Assembly: GCA_964638675.1 (NCBI GenBank)
Contig: CAZXAU010000001.1
Coordinates: forward strand, 62,001 to 126,000
DNA from: SIG714 sp964638675
GTDB taxonomy: Bacteria > Bacillota > Clostridia > Oscillospirales > CAG-272
DNA length: 64,000 nt
Direction: 5' to 3'
Below are positions 8,340 through 18,102 of this stretch, piece after piece (position 1 is the first letter of the stretch; each line of letters begins with the position of its first letter). The notes under the pieces are model-generated. The model had not been told where the DNA came from and searched no databases. It worked only from the letters and a program-made list of their open reading frames with translations. Made by a program: the position numbers and the translations under genes.

Positions 8340-9533
8340 ATGTTCAGCGGAAAAATTCTGAATTTCTTGCTTTTCTCTGTTTTATTTGTAATGACAATAC
8401 AGCTTTCCGGATGTAATGTGATAGGTTGTTATGAATCAGATGAGATTGTCATTTCTGAAGACAGTAAAATTTTTATAGTCTACGGATGCAAAGCAAGTGA
8501 TTATGTAATTAAAAACGCACAAAATCTCGGAAATACACTCAAAGAGCAGACAGGAGCTTCTGTTGTTATAAAAAGCGACTGGAAATTCAACGAAAAAAAC
8601 GATTTGAGGCCTGATGACAGAACGGCAGTTGTGATCCTTTACGGTGACACCGATCAGGAATTGAGCAAAAGCTGTTATGAAAGTATCCGTGAGGATGGCT
8701 TCGAGGGTTACATGGTGAAAACCACCGGAAACCATATAGTTATTTCAGCCACCACTGAAAAGTTGCTTATGTCTGCCGCTGAGGATATTATTGCAGATTA
8801 TTCAAAAGAAGATCGGACTTTTGAGATCCCATGTGATAAATCGATAAAAAGTACCGAAAACAATTTTTTCTGTATTGCTGATAAAGGACAGGTCAAGGCT
8901 GATTTTGTAATTAAAGAAGGCGTCGGAGAGGATGCCCGGGCGCTGACCCGTCTTGCCGCACAGATGATCGGAAAAAAATGCAATAAATCGGCAGATGTCT
9001 ATTTCGAGGGCGAATATATTGAATCGGAAAACAACTGTATAATAGTATCGTTGGATGATATTGATACAGAAAACGCCGAACAGCACGAGCACATATCGAG
9101 AATAAAATGTGAAAACGGCAGATTGTATATAAGCGGCAGTGATGATGTGTCACTTCTGAGTGCGATCTCTTCTTTCATCGGAGAAGTAATTATTAACTGT
9201 GACAGACGAGAGAACGGAGGCAATCTCTTTTATTTTCCCGAATATAGATCGATAAGTTATTCATGGAATTACCCGTTGCCGATAATACCTTCCTGTACGC
9301 TCGATAATTATATGACATCCGATGCAGTTGAGTTGCGTTTTGAATTCGGCGGAGCGACCGATCAGGTATTCAGTTCCTATTCGGATATTCTCAGGAAGAT
9401 AGGTTTCAGCCTAATAGATGTTCAATCGCTCAACGAATGTGAGCTGTCTGTATTCTATAAAGACTATACGAAGGTCTATATCAAATATTATTCAAATGAT
9501 TCGAAAATCACCCTTGCCGTAACAATGGCATAA
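8340..9533 (+). CDS. Uncharacterised lipoprotein
   Basis: 397 residues beginning with a signal peptide and the lipobox LSGC (Cys near residue 25). Residues 40-135 form a region seen in clostridial secreted proteins and resembling the N-terminal domain of glycosidases: a conserved VILYGDTDQELS strand, GYMVKTTGNHIVISA, and a helix ending the unit. No catalytic residues are evident, so binding is more likely than catalysis. It lies 70 bases after coaW and ends at a strong terminator. Confidence 0.7.
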   Translation: MFSGKILNFLLFSVLFVMTIQLSGCNVIGCYESDEIVISEDSKIFIVYGCKASDYVIKNAQNLGNTLKEQTGASVVIKSDWKFNEKNDLRPDDRTAVVILYGDTDQELSKSCYESIREDGFEGYMVKTTGNHIVISATTEKLLMSAAEDIIADYSKEDRTFEIPCDKSIKSTENNFFCIADKGQVKADFVIKEGVGEDARALTRLAAQMIGKKCNKSADVYFEGEYIESENNCIIVSLDDIDTENAEQHEHISRIKCENGRLYISGSDDVSLLSAISSFIGEVIINCDRRENGGNLFYFPEYRSISYSWNYPLPIIPSCTLDNYMTSDAVELRFEFGGATDQVFSSYSDILRKIGFSLIDVQSLNECELSVFYKDYTKVYIKYYSNDSKITLAVTMA

Positions 9534-9550
9534 TGGTATGACAGAGTATT

Positions 9551-9587
9551 AAAAGTGTTTGCATAAAAACGCAGACACTTTTTTATT
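9551..9587 (+). terminator. Terminator after the lipoprotein gene
   Basis: AAAAGTGTTTGC pairs with GCAGACACTTTT (one mismatch) around an eight-base loop and continues into Ts, separating the lipoprotein gene from uvrB. Confidence 0.8.
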
Positions 9588-9626
9588 TCACTTTGAAAAA
9601 CTTTCGGATAAATCGAAAATATCTTG

Positions 9627-9655
9627 TTTACATTTAAAAAATAATGTGATATACT
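9627..9655 (+). promoter_or_regulatory. Promoter of uvrB
   Basis: TTTACA and TATACT are spaced by 17 bases, about 80 bases before the uvrB start. No CGAAC-type LexA box was recognised around it. Confidence 0.65.
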
Positions 9656-9737
9656 GTGTTGTAGTTGAGAAAAATACATTTTGAAAAAATGTTAATCGGT
9701 ATCTGAGAATGCTCGGGTAAAAAGAAGGGGTGATCGT

Positions 9738-11783
9738 GTGAAAGAAATCGAATCAAAACCGTTCAGGCTTGTGTCCGACTATAAGCCTACGGGAGACCAG
9801 CCTGAGGCGATCAAAAAGCTTGTGGAGGGTATAGAAAGAGGAGATGCAATGCAGACTCTTTTGGGTGTTACAGGCTCGGGTAAGACATTCACAATGGCGA
9901 ACGTTATAGCCAAGTGTAACCGTCCTGCCCTTATTCTTGCACACAACAAAACGCTTGCCGCACAGCTTTGCAGTGAATTCAAGGAATTCTTTCCTGATAA
10001 TGCGGTCGAGTATTTTGTATCTTATTATGACTATTATCAGCCCGAGGCATATATTCCCGGGACAGACAAATATATAGAAAAGGACGCCGCCGTCAATGAT
10101 GAAATTGACAGACTGCGTCACAGTGCCACAACAGCCCTGATGACGAGAAGAGATGTCATTGTTGTGTCTTCGGTATCGTGTATATATTCGCTCGGAGATC
10201 CCTCAGAGTATGAAAATCAGATGCTTGAATTTTCGGTCGGTGATGAGATCAGCCGTGAGGATATCATAGAAAAGCTGGTTGCGATAAGGTATGAACGGAA
10301 TGATATAGCATTTGAGAGAAACCGCTTTCGTGTCAGGGGCGATACTCTTGAGATTTATCCTGCGGGGGGAGAAGAGCATATTGCCGTTCGCATTGAGTTT
10401 TTCGGCGATGAAATTGACAGAATATATATAATCAATACAGTGACGGGAGAGATTCTCCGTCAGCCGCTCTATTACGCAATTTTCCCTGCAAGCCACTATG
10501 TTGCATCCGAAAAGGCAAAAGAGCGTGCGCTCATTGAAATAGAAGAGGAAATGAAAGAAAGAGTTGCCGAATTTGAATCACAGGGCAAGCTTATTGAGGC
10601 TCAGAGAATCAAAGAGCGGACAAGTTATGACCTTGAAATGATCCGGGAGATCGGTTATTGTTCTGGGATCGAGAATTACTCAAGGGTAATGTCTGGAAGA
10701 GAACCGGGTTCAACCCCTTATACATTGCTCGACTTCTTCCCGGACGATTTTCTGCTTTTCATCGATGAGTCACATGTCACGATTCCTCAGGTCAGAGCGA
10801 TGAGCGGCGGCGACAGAGCGAGAAAGGAAAATCTTGTTGAATACGGCTTCAGACTTCCTTCTGCATTTGACAACAGACCGCTCCGCTTCGATGAATTTGA
10901 AGGAAAGCTGAATCAGACAGTTTTTGTCTCAGCAACTCCTGCTGAATACGAAAAAGAGCGTTCAACCCAGACAGCCGAACAGCTGATACGTCCGACCGGA
11001 CTTGTAGATCCCGAGGTGATCGTACGTCCAATCGAAGGTCAGGTCGATGATCTGATGCATGAGATCGATATACGCACCAAGAAGGGCGAGCGTGTGCTCG
11101 TTACGACTCTTACAACATCAATGGCGGAAGATCTTACCGAATATTTTGAAACGCACGGAATAAAGGTCAAATATATACATCACAAGGTCGAAACGATGGA
11201 GCGTAGTGAGATCCTGCGTGATCTGCGACTCGGTGTCTTTGACGTGCTTGTCGGGATAAACCTTCTCCGTGAAGGACTTGACCTGCCCGAGGTCTCGCTT
11301 GTCGCAATACTTGATGCCGATAAGGAAGGATTTCTGCGTTCCGAAACTTCGCTGATACAGACGATAGGAAGAGCGGCAAGAAATTCGGAAGGAAAAGTCA
11401 TAATGTATGCCGACAATATTACAGACTCCATGAAGGGTGCGATAGGCGAAACAAACCGCCGCCGGAAGATACAGACAGAATATAACGAATTGCACGGAAT
11501 CACGCCAGAAACGATCAAGAAAGCAGTGAGAGATCTGCCCGGCTCGGATATCCTGCCGTCAATGAAAAACAAACGCACCGATAAAAATGCGGTGAACAAA
11601 AAGAATAAGAGCGCTCAAAATGACAGCTTTGATATGTTCGATATTTTTGAGGGAAAAGAACTGTCAAAGGAACAAAAGATCTCACAACTCACAAAACAGA
11701 TGCGTCAGGCGGCACTGTTGCTCGAATTTGAAAAAGCGGCAGAGCTTCGTGATGCGATCAATAAATTGAAAGCAGAAGAATGA
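9738..11783 (+). CDS. uvrB: Excinuclease ABC subunit B
   Basis: Damage-verifying helicase-like subunit of nucleotide excision repair, which receives DNA from UvrA and recruits UvrC. Walker A GVTGSGKT is at residues 43-50, and the strand-separating beta-hairpin YDYYQPEAYIP near 97-107. DESHVTIPQ forms motif II. Helicase motifs LVGINLLREGLDLPE and QTIGRAARN follow. The UVR domain that contacts UvrC closes the protein (about 640-680). At 681 residues it is full length. Translation starts at a GTG behind AGAAGGGG. uvrA follows 86 bases later. Confidence 0.97.
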   Translation: MKEIESKPFRLVSDYKPTGDQPEAIKKLVEGIERGDAMQTLLGVTGSGKTFTMANVIAKCNRPALILAHNKTLAAQLCSEFKEFFPDNAVEYFVSYYDYYQPEAYIPGTDKYIEKDAAVNDEIDRLRHSATTALMTRRDVIVVSSVSCIYSLGDPSEYENQMLEFSVGDEISREDIIEKLVAIRYERNDIAFERNRFRVRGDTLEIYPAGGEEHIAVRIEFFGDEIDRIYIINTVTGEILRQPLYYAIFPASHYVASEKAKERALIEIEEEMKERVAEFESQGKLIEAQRIKERTSYDLEMIREIGYCSGIENYSRVMSGREPGSTPYTLLDFFPDDFLLFIDESHVTIPQVRAMSGGDRARKENLVEYGFRLPSAFDNRPLRFDEFEGKLNQTVFVSATPAEYEKERSTQTAEQLIRPTGLVDPEVIVRPIEGQVDDLMHEIDIRTKKGERVLVTTLTTSMAEDLTEYFETHGIKVKYIHHKVETMERSEILRDLRLGVFDVLVGINLLREGLDLPEVSLVAILDADKEGFLRSETSLIQTIGRAARNSEGKVIMYADNITDSMKGAIGETNRRRKIQTEYNELHGITPETIKKAVRDLPGSDILPSMKNKRTDKNAVNKKNKSAQNDSFDMFDIFEGKELSKEQKISQLTKQMRQAALLLEFEKAAELRDAINKLKAEE

Positions 11784-11869
11784 CCTATAAATAAGGCGGT
11801 ACGACCCTATTCGACGGAAATCGGGGATACCTGTCTTAAGGTGTAATAATCAAAAGGAAAAAATCAATA

Positions 11870-14704
11870 ATGAACAATTCGATAAAAATTAAGGGTGCAA
11901 GAGAAAATAATCTCAAAAATATAGATGTCGAAATTCCTCGTGATAAGCTTGTCGTAATTACGGGACTCTCGGGCTCGGGAAAATCGTCACTCGCATTTGA
12001 TACGATATACGCCGAAGGGCATCGCCGATTTGTGGAATCTCTCTCGTCATATGCAAGGCAGTTTCTCGGTCAGCTTGATAAGCCGGATGTCGATTTTATT
12101 GAAGGACTTTCGCCCGCAATTGCTATAGACCAGAAAACGACATCGAAAAATCCACGCTCCACGGTTGGAACTATAACAGAAATTTATGATTATCTCCGAC
12201 TTTTATATGCGAGAGTCGGAACTCCGCACTGTCCGATCTGCGGCAGGGCGATAATTATGCGTACTACCGACAGCATAATTGATGAGATTATGGATCTGCC
12301 CGAGAAGACAAGATTTGTTTTAATGGCACCTGTCGTCAAATCAAAAAAAGGTATGCACGAAAAGGTGTTTGAATCGGCGAAAAAATCGGGATATGCACGT
12401 GTAAGAGTTGACGGCTCGATATATGAGCTGACCGAAGAGATCAAACTCGACAAAAACCTCAAACATACAATAGAGATCGTTGTTGACCGCCTTGTCATAA
12501 AAAGCGATCTCCGCCCGCGCCTTGCCGATTCGGTCGAAACTGCAATGAAGCTTGCGGACGGCTGTATAAAGGTACTTGTAATGCCGAAGGATTCGGAGGA
12601 ATACGAGCTTGATTTCAACCGCAACTACGCCTGTGAGGAGCATGGGATATCATTTCCCGAGCTTTCACCACGTATGTTTTCATTCAACAATCCGCTCGGT
12701 GCTTGCGATGAATGCTCTGGACTCGGTGAAAAGCGGATATTTTCTCCCTATCGAATGATCCCCGATAAGTCAAAATCCCTGCGAGAGGGAGCAATACAGG
12801 TAAACGGCTTCAAGACGGTCAGCGAAAAGACATGGAACGGTCCTCTTTTCATCCTTTTGGGCAAAGATTACGGTTTTACCATAGACACTCCGCTGAATCA
12901 ATTTTCAGATGAAGCAATGAATGCTCTGCTCTACGGATGTGATAAGACCTATGAATTTATAGGGGAATTTGACGGCAATAAAAAACCACGAAAGGTCAAA
13001 TATGAAGGTATTGTCGGCATGATGGAGCAAAGGGCGGGAACTGGAATATTCGGCTCGCAGGAGTATTACGATCAGTTTGTCGATGATATCCCATGTCCGA
13101 AATGCAAAGGAAAGCGACTGAAAAAGGAGCTTTTGTGCGTAACTGTCGGGGATAAAAGCATTGATGAATTCTGCGATATGCCGATCTCACAGGCGCTTGA
13201 TTTCGTCAATAATTTACAGCTCAGCCCGAGCAATCAAAAAATCGCAAAGGATATACTTACCGAACTCAAAGCAAGGCTTAATTTCCTTTATGAAGTCGGT
13301 CTTGAATATCTGACTCTCTCAAGAAAGGCGGGAACGCTCTCGGGAGGAGAAAGCCAGAGAATACGTCTTGCAACCCAGATAGGGTCGGCTCTCATGGGGG
13401 TAATATATATACTTGACGAACCCTCGATAGGGCTGCATCAGCGTGACAATTGCAAGCTTATTGCAACACTTAAAAAACTGCGTGATACAGGAAACACTGT
13501 GCTTGTCGTAGAACACGATGAAGAAACGATGCTCGAATCGGACTATATTATAGATATAGGACCAGGTGCAGGAGTAAACGGCGGACAGCTTGTTGCCTGC
13601 GGAACACCCAAACAGCTTATGATGTCAAAGAGATCTGTTACGGGCGATTTTCTCTCGGGCAGAAGAAAGATAGCCGTTCCCGAAACAAGAAGAGAAGGAA
13701 ACGGAAAATTTCTTGAGATAAAGGGCGCATCGCTCAACAATCTGAAAAATGTCAATGTGAAAATACCACTCGGGACTCTTACCTGTATTACCGGTGTTTC
13801 GGGTTCGGGAAAATCCTCACTCATAAACGGAACACTTTATCCCGTGCTCGCCTCTGAGCTGAACGGTGCACACACATTTCCGGGAAAGCATGATAAGATC
13901 CTCGGCATACAGCATCTTGACAAGGTTATCGCCATCGATCAAAGCCCGATAGGACGGACCCCACGTTCAAACCCTGCGACATATACAGGCGTTTTCACCG
14001 ACATACGTGAGCTCTTTTCCGAAACGCCCGATGCGAAAAAGCGTGCTTATACCTCGGGAAGATTTTCTTTCAATGTGAAAGGCGGAAGATGCGAAGCATG
14101 TGAGGGAGACGGCGTGAAATGTATAGAAATGCATTTTCTTCCCGATGTATATGTCACATGCCCCGTGTGTCACGGAAAAAGATATAATATAGACACTCTC
14201 GAGTGCCGGTATAAAGGCAAAAATATATCGGATGTACTCGAAATGAGCGTAGATGAAGCGGTTGACTTCTTCGCAAATCAGCCTAAGATCTTACGCAAAA
14301 TTACAACTCTTCAGGATGTCGGACTCGGATATATAAAGCTCGGCCAGTCTGCAACCACACTTTCGGGAGGAGAAGCACAGAGAGTCAAGCTTGCAACAGA
14401 GCTGTCAAAACGTGATACCGGAAAAACAGTCTATATCCTTGACGAGCCGACAACAGGTCTGCATTCAGCCGATGTTGAAAAGCTGATAGCAATACTCGAC
14501 CGCCTTGTGTCAAACGGCAACAGCGTTATTGTCATCGAGCACAACATCGATGTAATAAAAACTGCCGACTATATCATTGATATGGGACCCGAAGGCGGAA
14601 ACGGCGGCGGACAGGTCGTTGCAACAGGAACGCCCGAGCAGGTCGCCGAAAACGAAAGATCACATACAGGGAAATGTCTGATTAAAGTGCTGGAAAAGTG
14701 CTGA
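11870..14704 (+). CDS. uvrA: Excinuclease ABC subunit A
   Basis: DNA-damage sensor of nucleotide excision repair, active as a dimer with UvrB. The two ABC modules are complete: Walker A GLSGSGKSS at residues 32-40 and GVSGSGKSS near 642, each with LSGGE and ILDEP motifs. Cys-rich zinc modules are visible (CPICG; CDEC; CPKC; the CEACEGDG and CPVCHG pairs). 944 residues is the usual length. AAAAGGAAAA precedes the ATG. The gene ends at a terminator shared with the converging methyltransferase gene. Confidence 0.97.
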   Translation: MNNSIKIKGARENNLKNIDVEIPRDKLVVITGLSGSGKSSLAFDTIYAEGHRRFVESLSSYARQFLGQLDKPDVDFIEGLSPAIAIDQKTTSKNPRSTVGTITEIYDYLRLLYARVGTPHCPICGRAIIMRTTDSIIDEIMDLPEKTRFVLMAPVVKSKKGMHEKVFESAKKSGYARVRVDGSIYELTEEIKLDKNLKHTIEIVVDRLVIKSDLRPRLADSVETAMKLADGCIKVLVMPKDSEEYELDFNRNYACEEHGISFPELSPRMFSFNNPLGACDECSGLGEKRIFSPYRMIPDKSKSLREGAIQVNGFKTVSEKTWNGPLFILLGKDYGFTIDTPLNQFSDEAMNALLYGCDKTYEFIGEFDGNKKPRKVKYEGIVGMMEQRAGTGIFGSQEYYDQFVDDIPCPKCKGKRLKKELLCVTVGDKSIDEFCDMPISQALDFVNNLQLSPSNQKIAKDILTELKARLNFLYEVGLEYLTLSRKAGTLSGGESQRIRLATQIGSALMGVIYILDEPSIGLHQRDNCKLIATLKKLRDTGNTVLVVEHDEETMLESDYIIDIGPGAGVNGGQLVACGTPKQLMMSKRSVTGDFLSGRRKIAVPETRREGNGKFLEIKGASLNNLKNVNVKIPLGTLTCITGVSGSGKSSLINGTLYPVLASELNGAHTFPGKHDKILGIQHLDKVIAIDQSPIGRTPRSNPATYTGVFTDIRELFSETPDAKKRAYTSGRFSFNVKGGRCEACEGDGVKCIEMHFLPDVYVTCPVCHGKRYNIDTLECRYKGKNISDVLEMSVDEAVDFFANQPKILRKITTLQDVGLGYIKLGQSATTLSGGEAQRVKLATELSKRDTGKTVYILDEPTTGLHSADVEKLIAILDRLVSNGNSVIVIEHNIDVIKTADYIIDMGPEGGNGGGQVVATGTPEQVAENERSHTGKCLIKVLEKC

Positions 14705-14731
14705 AGAATCAAATTATCATATTAAATTAAT

Positions 14732-14765
14732 AAACCCTTCGAAGCCTTTCGGAGGGTTTGTTTAG
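14732..14765. terminator. Bidirectional terminator between uvrA and the methyltransferase gene
   Basis: AAACCCT...AGGGTTT hairpin with an inner TTCGAA/TTTCGG pairing and T-rich flanks on both strands, placed between two converging stop codons. Confidence 0.75.
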
Positions 14766-14771
14766 TTATTA

Positions 14772-15962
14772 TTAATCAATCATTATTTTTGCGATAAAGG
14801 GCTTAACGCCGAGAAATTCGCACGACTTTGTAAATTCATCTGCCGCTTTTTTGCGCTTTTCCTGTGGGGTATTCTTATATATTGCCCGAATAATTACATT
14901 TTTTGGGGTTTCCTCTGGGTCTATAAGCTCAAATGCCGCCACTTCATAGCCTTTGCTCTCCAGTGCAAGTACACGCAGAGAATCGGTCAGTGCATCGGCG
15001 AGCTTCTGTCGCAATATTGAATGTCTTGTCACGAAAGCAAGCTCTTTACAATCGAGCTGGCGGTTAAGCTCATGGTGACAGCAGGGGGTTGATAATATGA
15101 CTTTGGCCTTTAAACGTATGGCATTCATGAGTACTATATCGGTTGCGATATCGCATGCATGAAGTGAAACGACCATGTCGGCATCTTTTGTAAGCGTAAA
15201 TGCCGAGATATCGCCCGATATAAAATGCATTCCCGAATATCCGAGCTTTTCGGCAAGCGAGCCGCAATAGCATATGACGTCCGATTTCAGATCTACACCG
15301 TACATATTGACCTTTCTGCCTTTTACACAGGTCAGATAGTGATAAAGAGCAAAGGTCAGATAGCTTTTTCCGCAACACAGATCACATACGGTAAGCTCAC
15401 CCTCAGGCGGCAGTGAGTCGTATACATCACGCACGACCTCCAGAAATTTATTGATCTGCCTGAATTTTGACATTTTCCTGTCAAAAACATTTCCGTTTTC
15501 GTCTGATATTCCGAGTCCGTATAGAAAATCCTTTGAGTTTGCGGCATCGATGATATACTTCTTCTGTCTGTCGTGTCCGGGAATCTCAAGCTCATACATC
15601 GACACATTTTCGTGTTTTATACGGTCAATAACAGTAACTTTGCCGTTTTTTGATATCATGACCTGGCATTCTCCGCAAAGGGTGATGATATTGCATCTTT
15701 TAAAATCATTAAGTGCCTTATTTGCAAGTACTTCGGGTGCTTCTCCTGCGGTATAATTTCTTCGCAAAGATTTTCCGTCTTTTCTGAATTCTGTATAGTT
15801 GATGAAAAGTCTGTCAGATTTCTCAAAAAGCGCCGCCTCCGCTCTCAGTATATCGTGGCTTACAGGTATCGAAAAAACGATTTTTTTAAGCGCATGTTTT
15901 TCGATGGCTTCATCAATTATTCCTTGTATCTTTTCAAATTCATTCTTCATTATTGTCAGCAC
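14772..15962 (-). CDS. Class I SAM-dependent methyltransferase (Methyltransf_32-like)
   Basis: 396 residues. The SAM-binding motif is VCDLCCGKSYLTFAL near residue 195, followed by the acidic MYGVDLK. ADMVVSLHACDIATD and a STPCCHHELN motif are typical of the PF13679 family. The N-terminal third is a separate domain without a clear relative. Members are thought to modify RNA or protein, and the substrate is unknown. It has no co-directional close neighbour, so it probably forms its own unit. Confidence 0.8.
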   Translation of the reverse strand: MLTIMKNEFEKIQGIIDEAIEKHALKKIVFSIPVSHDILRAEAALFEKSDRLFINYTEFRKDGKSLRRNYTAGEAPEVLANKALNDFKRCNIITLCGECQVMISKNGKVTVIDRIKHENVSMYELEIPGHDRQKKYIIDAANSKDFLYGLGISDENGNVFDRKMSKFRQINKFLEVVRDVYDSLPPEGELTVCDLCCGKSYLTFALYHYLTCVKGRKVNMYGVDLKSDVICYCGSLAEKLGYSGMHFISGDISAFTLTKDADMVVSLHACDIATDIVLMNAIRLKAKVILSTPCCHHELNRQLDCKELAFVTRHSILRQKLADALTDSLRVLALESKGYEVAAFELIDPEETPKNVIIRAIYKNTPQEKRKKAADEFTKSCEFLGVKPFIAKIMID

Positions 15963-16087
15963 CTTTCGTTTTGGGCGTTTCTGTAATCTTGTCGGATATT
16001 ATATCAGAAATCCGGCTCGGTTTCAATATGATATAAAAATTTTTACCGTATTGGTCTTTTATGACCGATCGAATAACTGATTAAGGC

Positions 16088-16117
16088 AAAAAACCGCCTT
16101 GTGACGGGCGGTTTTTT
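16088..16117 (-). terminator. Terminator of the ydjGHI-like operon
   Basis: An 11-bp perfect stem (AAAAAACCGCC/GGCGGTTTTTT) lies a few bases after the minus-strand stop codon at 16120, with a U-run on the minus strand. Confidence 0.85.
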
Positions 16118-16119
16118 TA

Positions 16120-18078
16120 TTAGCTGATCTGTATAGCTTTTCTCTCGGAATAGATCCGTCCGAACTGAGTTTCGTAGACTATACGCACAGTATATGAGCC
16201 GGGATATTCATACGAAAGAGTGACTTTCCCGTTTGATATTTCATCATCGGTCAGCCTTCTTTGATATCTCGTTACATATGTCGATGTTTCAAGACATACT
16301 CCAATAGGCTTGCAGTTTGAATAATTCCCGAATGAAAGCACAAAGCTCTCTCCGACGGTTGCCTTTGCTTTACTGACCGCCGCATCTCCTGCCGAAGCAT
16401 ATTCCCACTGTATGCTATCGCTCTTTTTTTCATCCTTATATTCGAGGTATGCCGAGTATTTTCCGGTTTTCGTATGTGTGAAGCCGTATATTTTATATTT
16501 CTTTCCGTTGATCGTCTTTGTCCCTGTTTCGGATATCCTGATTCTTGCACACTCTGTTTTATCGCATAAAATTACAAGGTATTCTGCCGATTTATCAAGA
16601 ATATTGATCTGTGCGATCTCGTTCTCTTTATATACCGACATGTCTCCTTTGTCAAGTGCAAGCGAGTTGTTATAGCTCATCTTATCAAAGGAGAGTGATA
16701 TGTCGGGTGACGGAATCCTTTCGGGATATGCATATCTGTAAACCGAATAAATATCGAGAAAATGGCTTTTGAAGTAGTCATATGTCACGTATGTGCGCGT
16801 CATGCAGGGTATAGCGGCTTCCGATATCTGTACATACTTTATTTTATTATCGCTGTCTCTCAGAATATCGGTGACGATCGCCATATGACCTCCCGAAAAA
16901 TCTTTTTGCGTAACGTTGCAGAGCACATCCCCGATTCGGATCTCGTTTTCCGACATATCGAGCTTTTCCATTCCGTCTATCGTCTCCCATTCATAGGTCG
17001 TATATACAAAATCCAAGCCGTATGCATAATCGATCATCGAAGAGCATACTGCTCCGTAGGGATTCCATGCGTAATATATCCACGATGAATATCCCGGGTC
17101 GAGCGGATCACGGTAATCGGATGTGTAAACAACGCTTGCCGGATTCTTTATTGCCGAAAAAAAGGTATATACTCCGACATCGATTCCGATGTACGTGTTG
17201 GTTTTTCTTACCGACGAATAAGGAAAGCCGATTATACTTTCGTTTTCTGACAACTTGTATCTCGAATATGGGTCTGCCTGTCCGATCTTATTTTTGTCGA
17301 TAAATCCGATCGTCATCCCTTCGCCGCTTGCTGTTAGGACATTGTCGCAAAAGACCGAAAGCCGTGCAAGCATATTGTTTATCCCCGGATTGCTTGGAGA
17401 ATCGTGTGTCAAACCGTTTTCAAACCTCTGTACAAGTGAATCCCCTCTCCCTTTTACCAGTCGGTAATCCATCATTTCAAGATATTCTGGGGTTGAAAAT
17501 TCGCTCTTTGAAGTAAAAATTCTGATATATTCGGTGTTTGCACTCGTTATAAAGGTTCTCGGTCCCATAGTATCGCCGTAGACGCAATATCTTACAAGAT
17601 TCTTGTCGGCGTCATATTCAACAAGATTGGAATATGAGCAGGGATAACCCGGAAATGCAATACTGAGCGTATACATTTCGCCCGGCGAAACCTTTATATA
17701 CCCGCTCCGCATCATCTCGTCGGAATCCGCTTCTCTGCCGTCAGAGCCTATTGTACCTTTTTCAAAATACCCGTCGAACAGATTGGTTTCGGGTTCTTGC
17801 GTTTCACTGTCGGTCGGTTTTATCGGAGTGATCGGTGTAATCGTGGTAATCGATGTGATTGGAATAATCGGAGTAAGCGGCGGAATCGACGGATAGCCTT
17901 CTTCAGGCGTTTGCGTTATTCCGGGGAAAGGTATGGCGGTATGTGCTCCCGTTAAACAGAGCAAGATAACAAGCGCTATACATACTGCGGTCAGAATCAG
18001 AGCGACAGACGGCAGAATTATTTTTTTCAATACTCCTGCGGATACCGTAACGGAAGATTGATTATTGGAGTTGTTCAT
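16120..18078 (-). CDS. Secreted, membrane-anchored papain-like (CHAP/NlpC-type) protein
   Basis: 652 residues with one N-terminal transmembrane segment (about 15-42). A Pro/Thr/Ile-rich linker (about 50-95) repeats the unit TPI/ITPI. Residues about 110-200 look like a carbohydrate- or wall-binding beta domain. A Cys-His hydrolase core follows: Cys345 in YGAVCSS and His398 in GGHMAIV, the spacing of CHAP/NlpC-type amidases or peptidases. Beta-rich repeats (GTKTINGKKYKIYGF) complete the C-terminus. It could cut peptidoglycan. It is the last gene of the ydjGHI-like operon, 24 bases after the SPFH gene. Confidence 0.65.
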   Translation of the reverse strand: MNNSNNQSSVTVSAGVLKKIILPSVALILTAVCIALVILLCLTGAHTAIPFPGITQTPEEGYPSIPPLTPIIPITSITTITPITPIKPTDSETQEPETNLFDGYFEKGTIGSDGREADSDEMMRSGYIKVSPGEMYTLSIAFPGYPCSYSNLVEYDADKNLVRYCVYGDTMGPRTFITSANTEYIRIFTSKSEFSTPEYLEMMDYRLVKGRGDSLVQRFENGLTHDSPSNPGINNMLARLSVFCDNVLTASGEGMTIGFIDKNKIGQADPYSRYKLSENESIIGFPYSSVRKTNTYIGIDVGVYTFFSAIKNPASVVYTSDYRDPLDPGYSSWIYYAWNPYGAVCSSMIDYAYGLDFVYTTYEWETIDGMEKLDMSENEIRIGDVLCNVTQKDFSGGHMAIVTDILRDSDNKIKYVQISEAAIPCMTRTYVTYDYFKSHFLDIYSVYRYAYPERIPSPDISLSFDKMSYNNSLALDKGDMSVYKENEIAQINILDKSAEYLVILCDKTECARIRISETGTKTINGKKYKIYGFTHTKTGKYSAYLEYKDEKKSDSIQWEYASAGDAAVSKAKATVGESFVLSFGNYSNCKPIGVCLETSTYVTRYQRRLTDDEISNGKVTLSYEYPGSYTVRIVYETQFGRIYSERKAIQIS

Positions 18079-18102
18079 ATAACATCAAATTGATCTATCC
18101 GA

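Noticed and set aside
9601..9737. LexA box before uvrB
   Set aside because: No CGAAC-N4-GTTCG-like sequence was found near the promoter.
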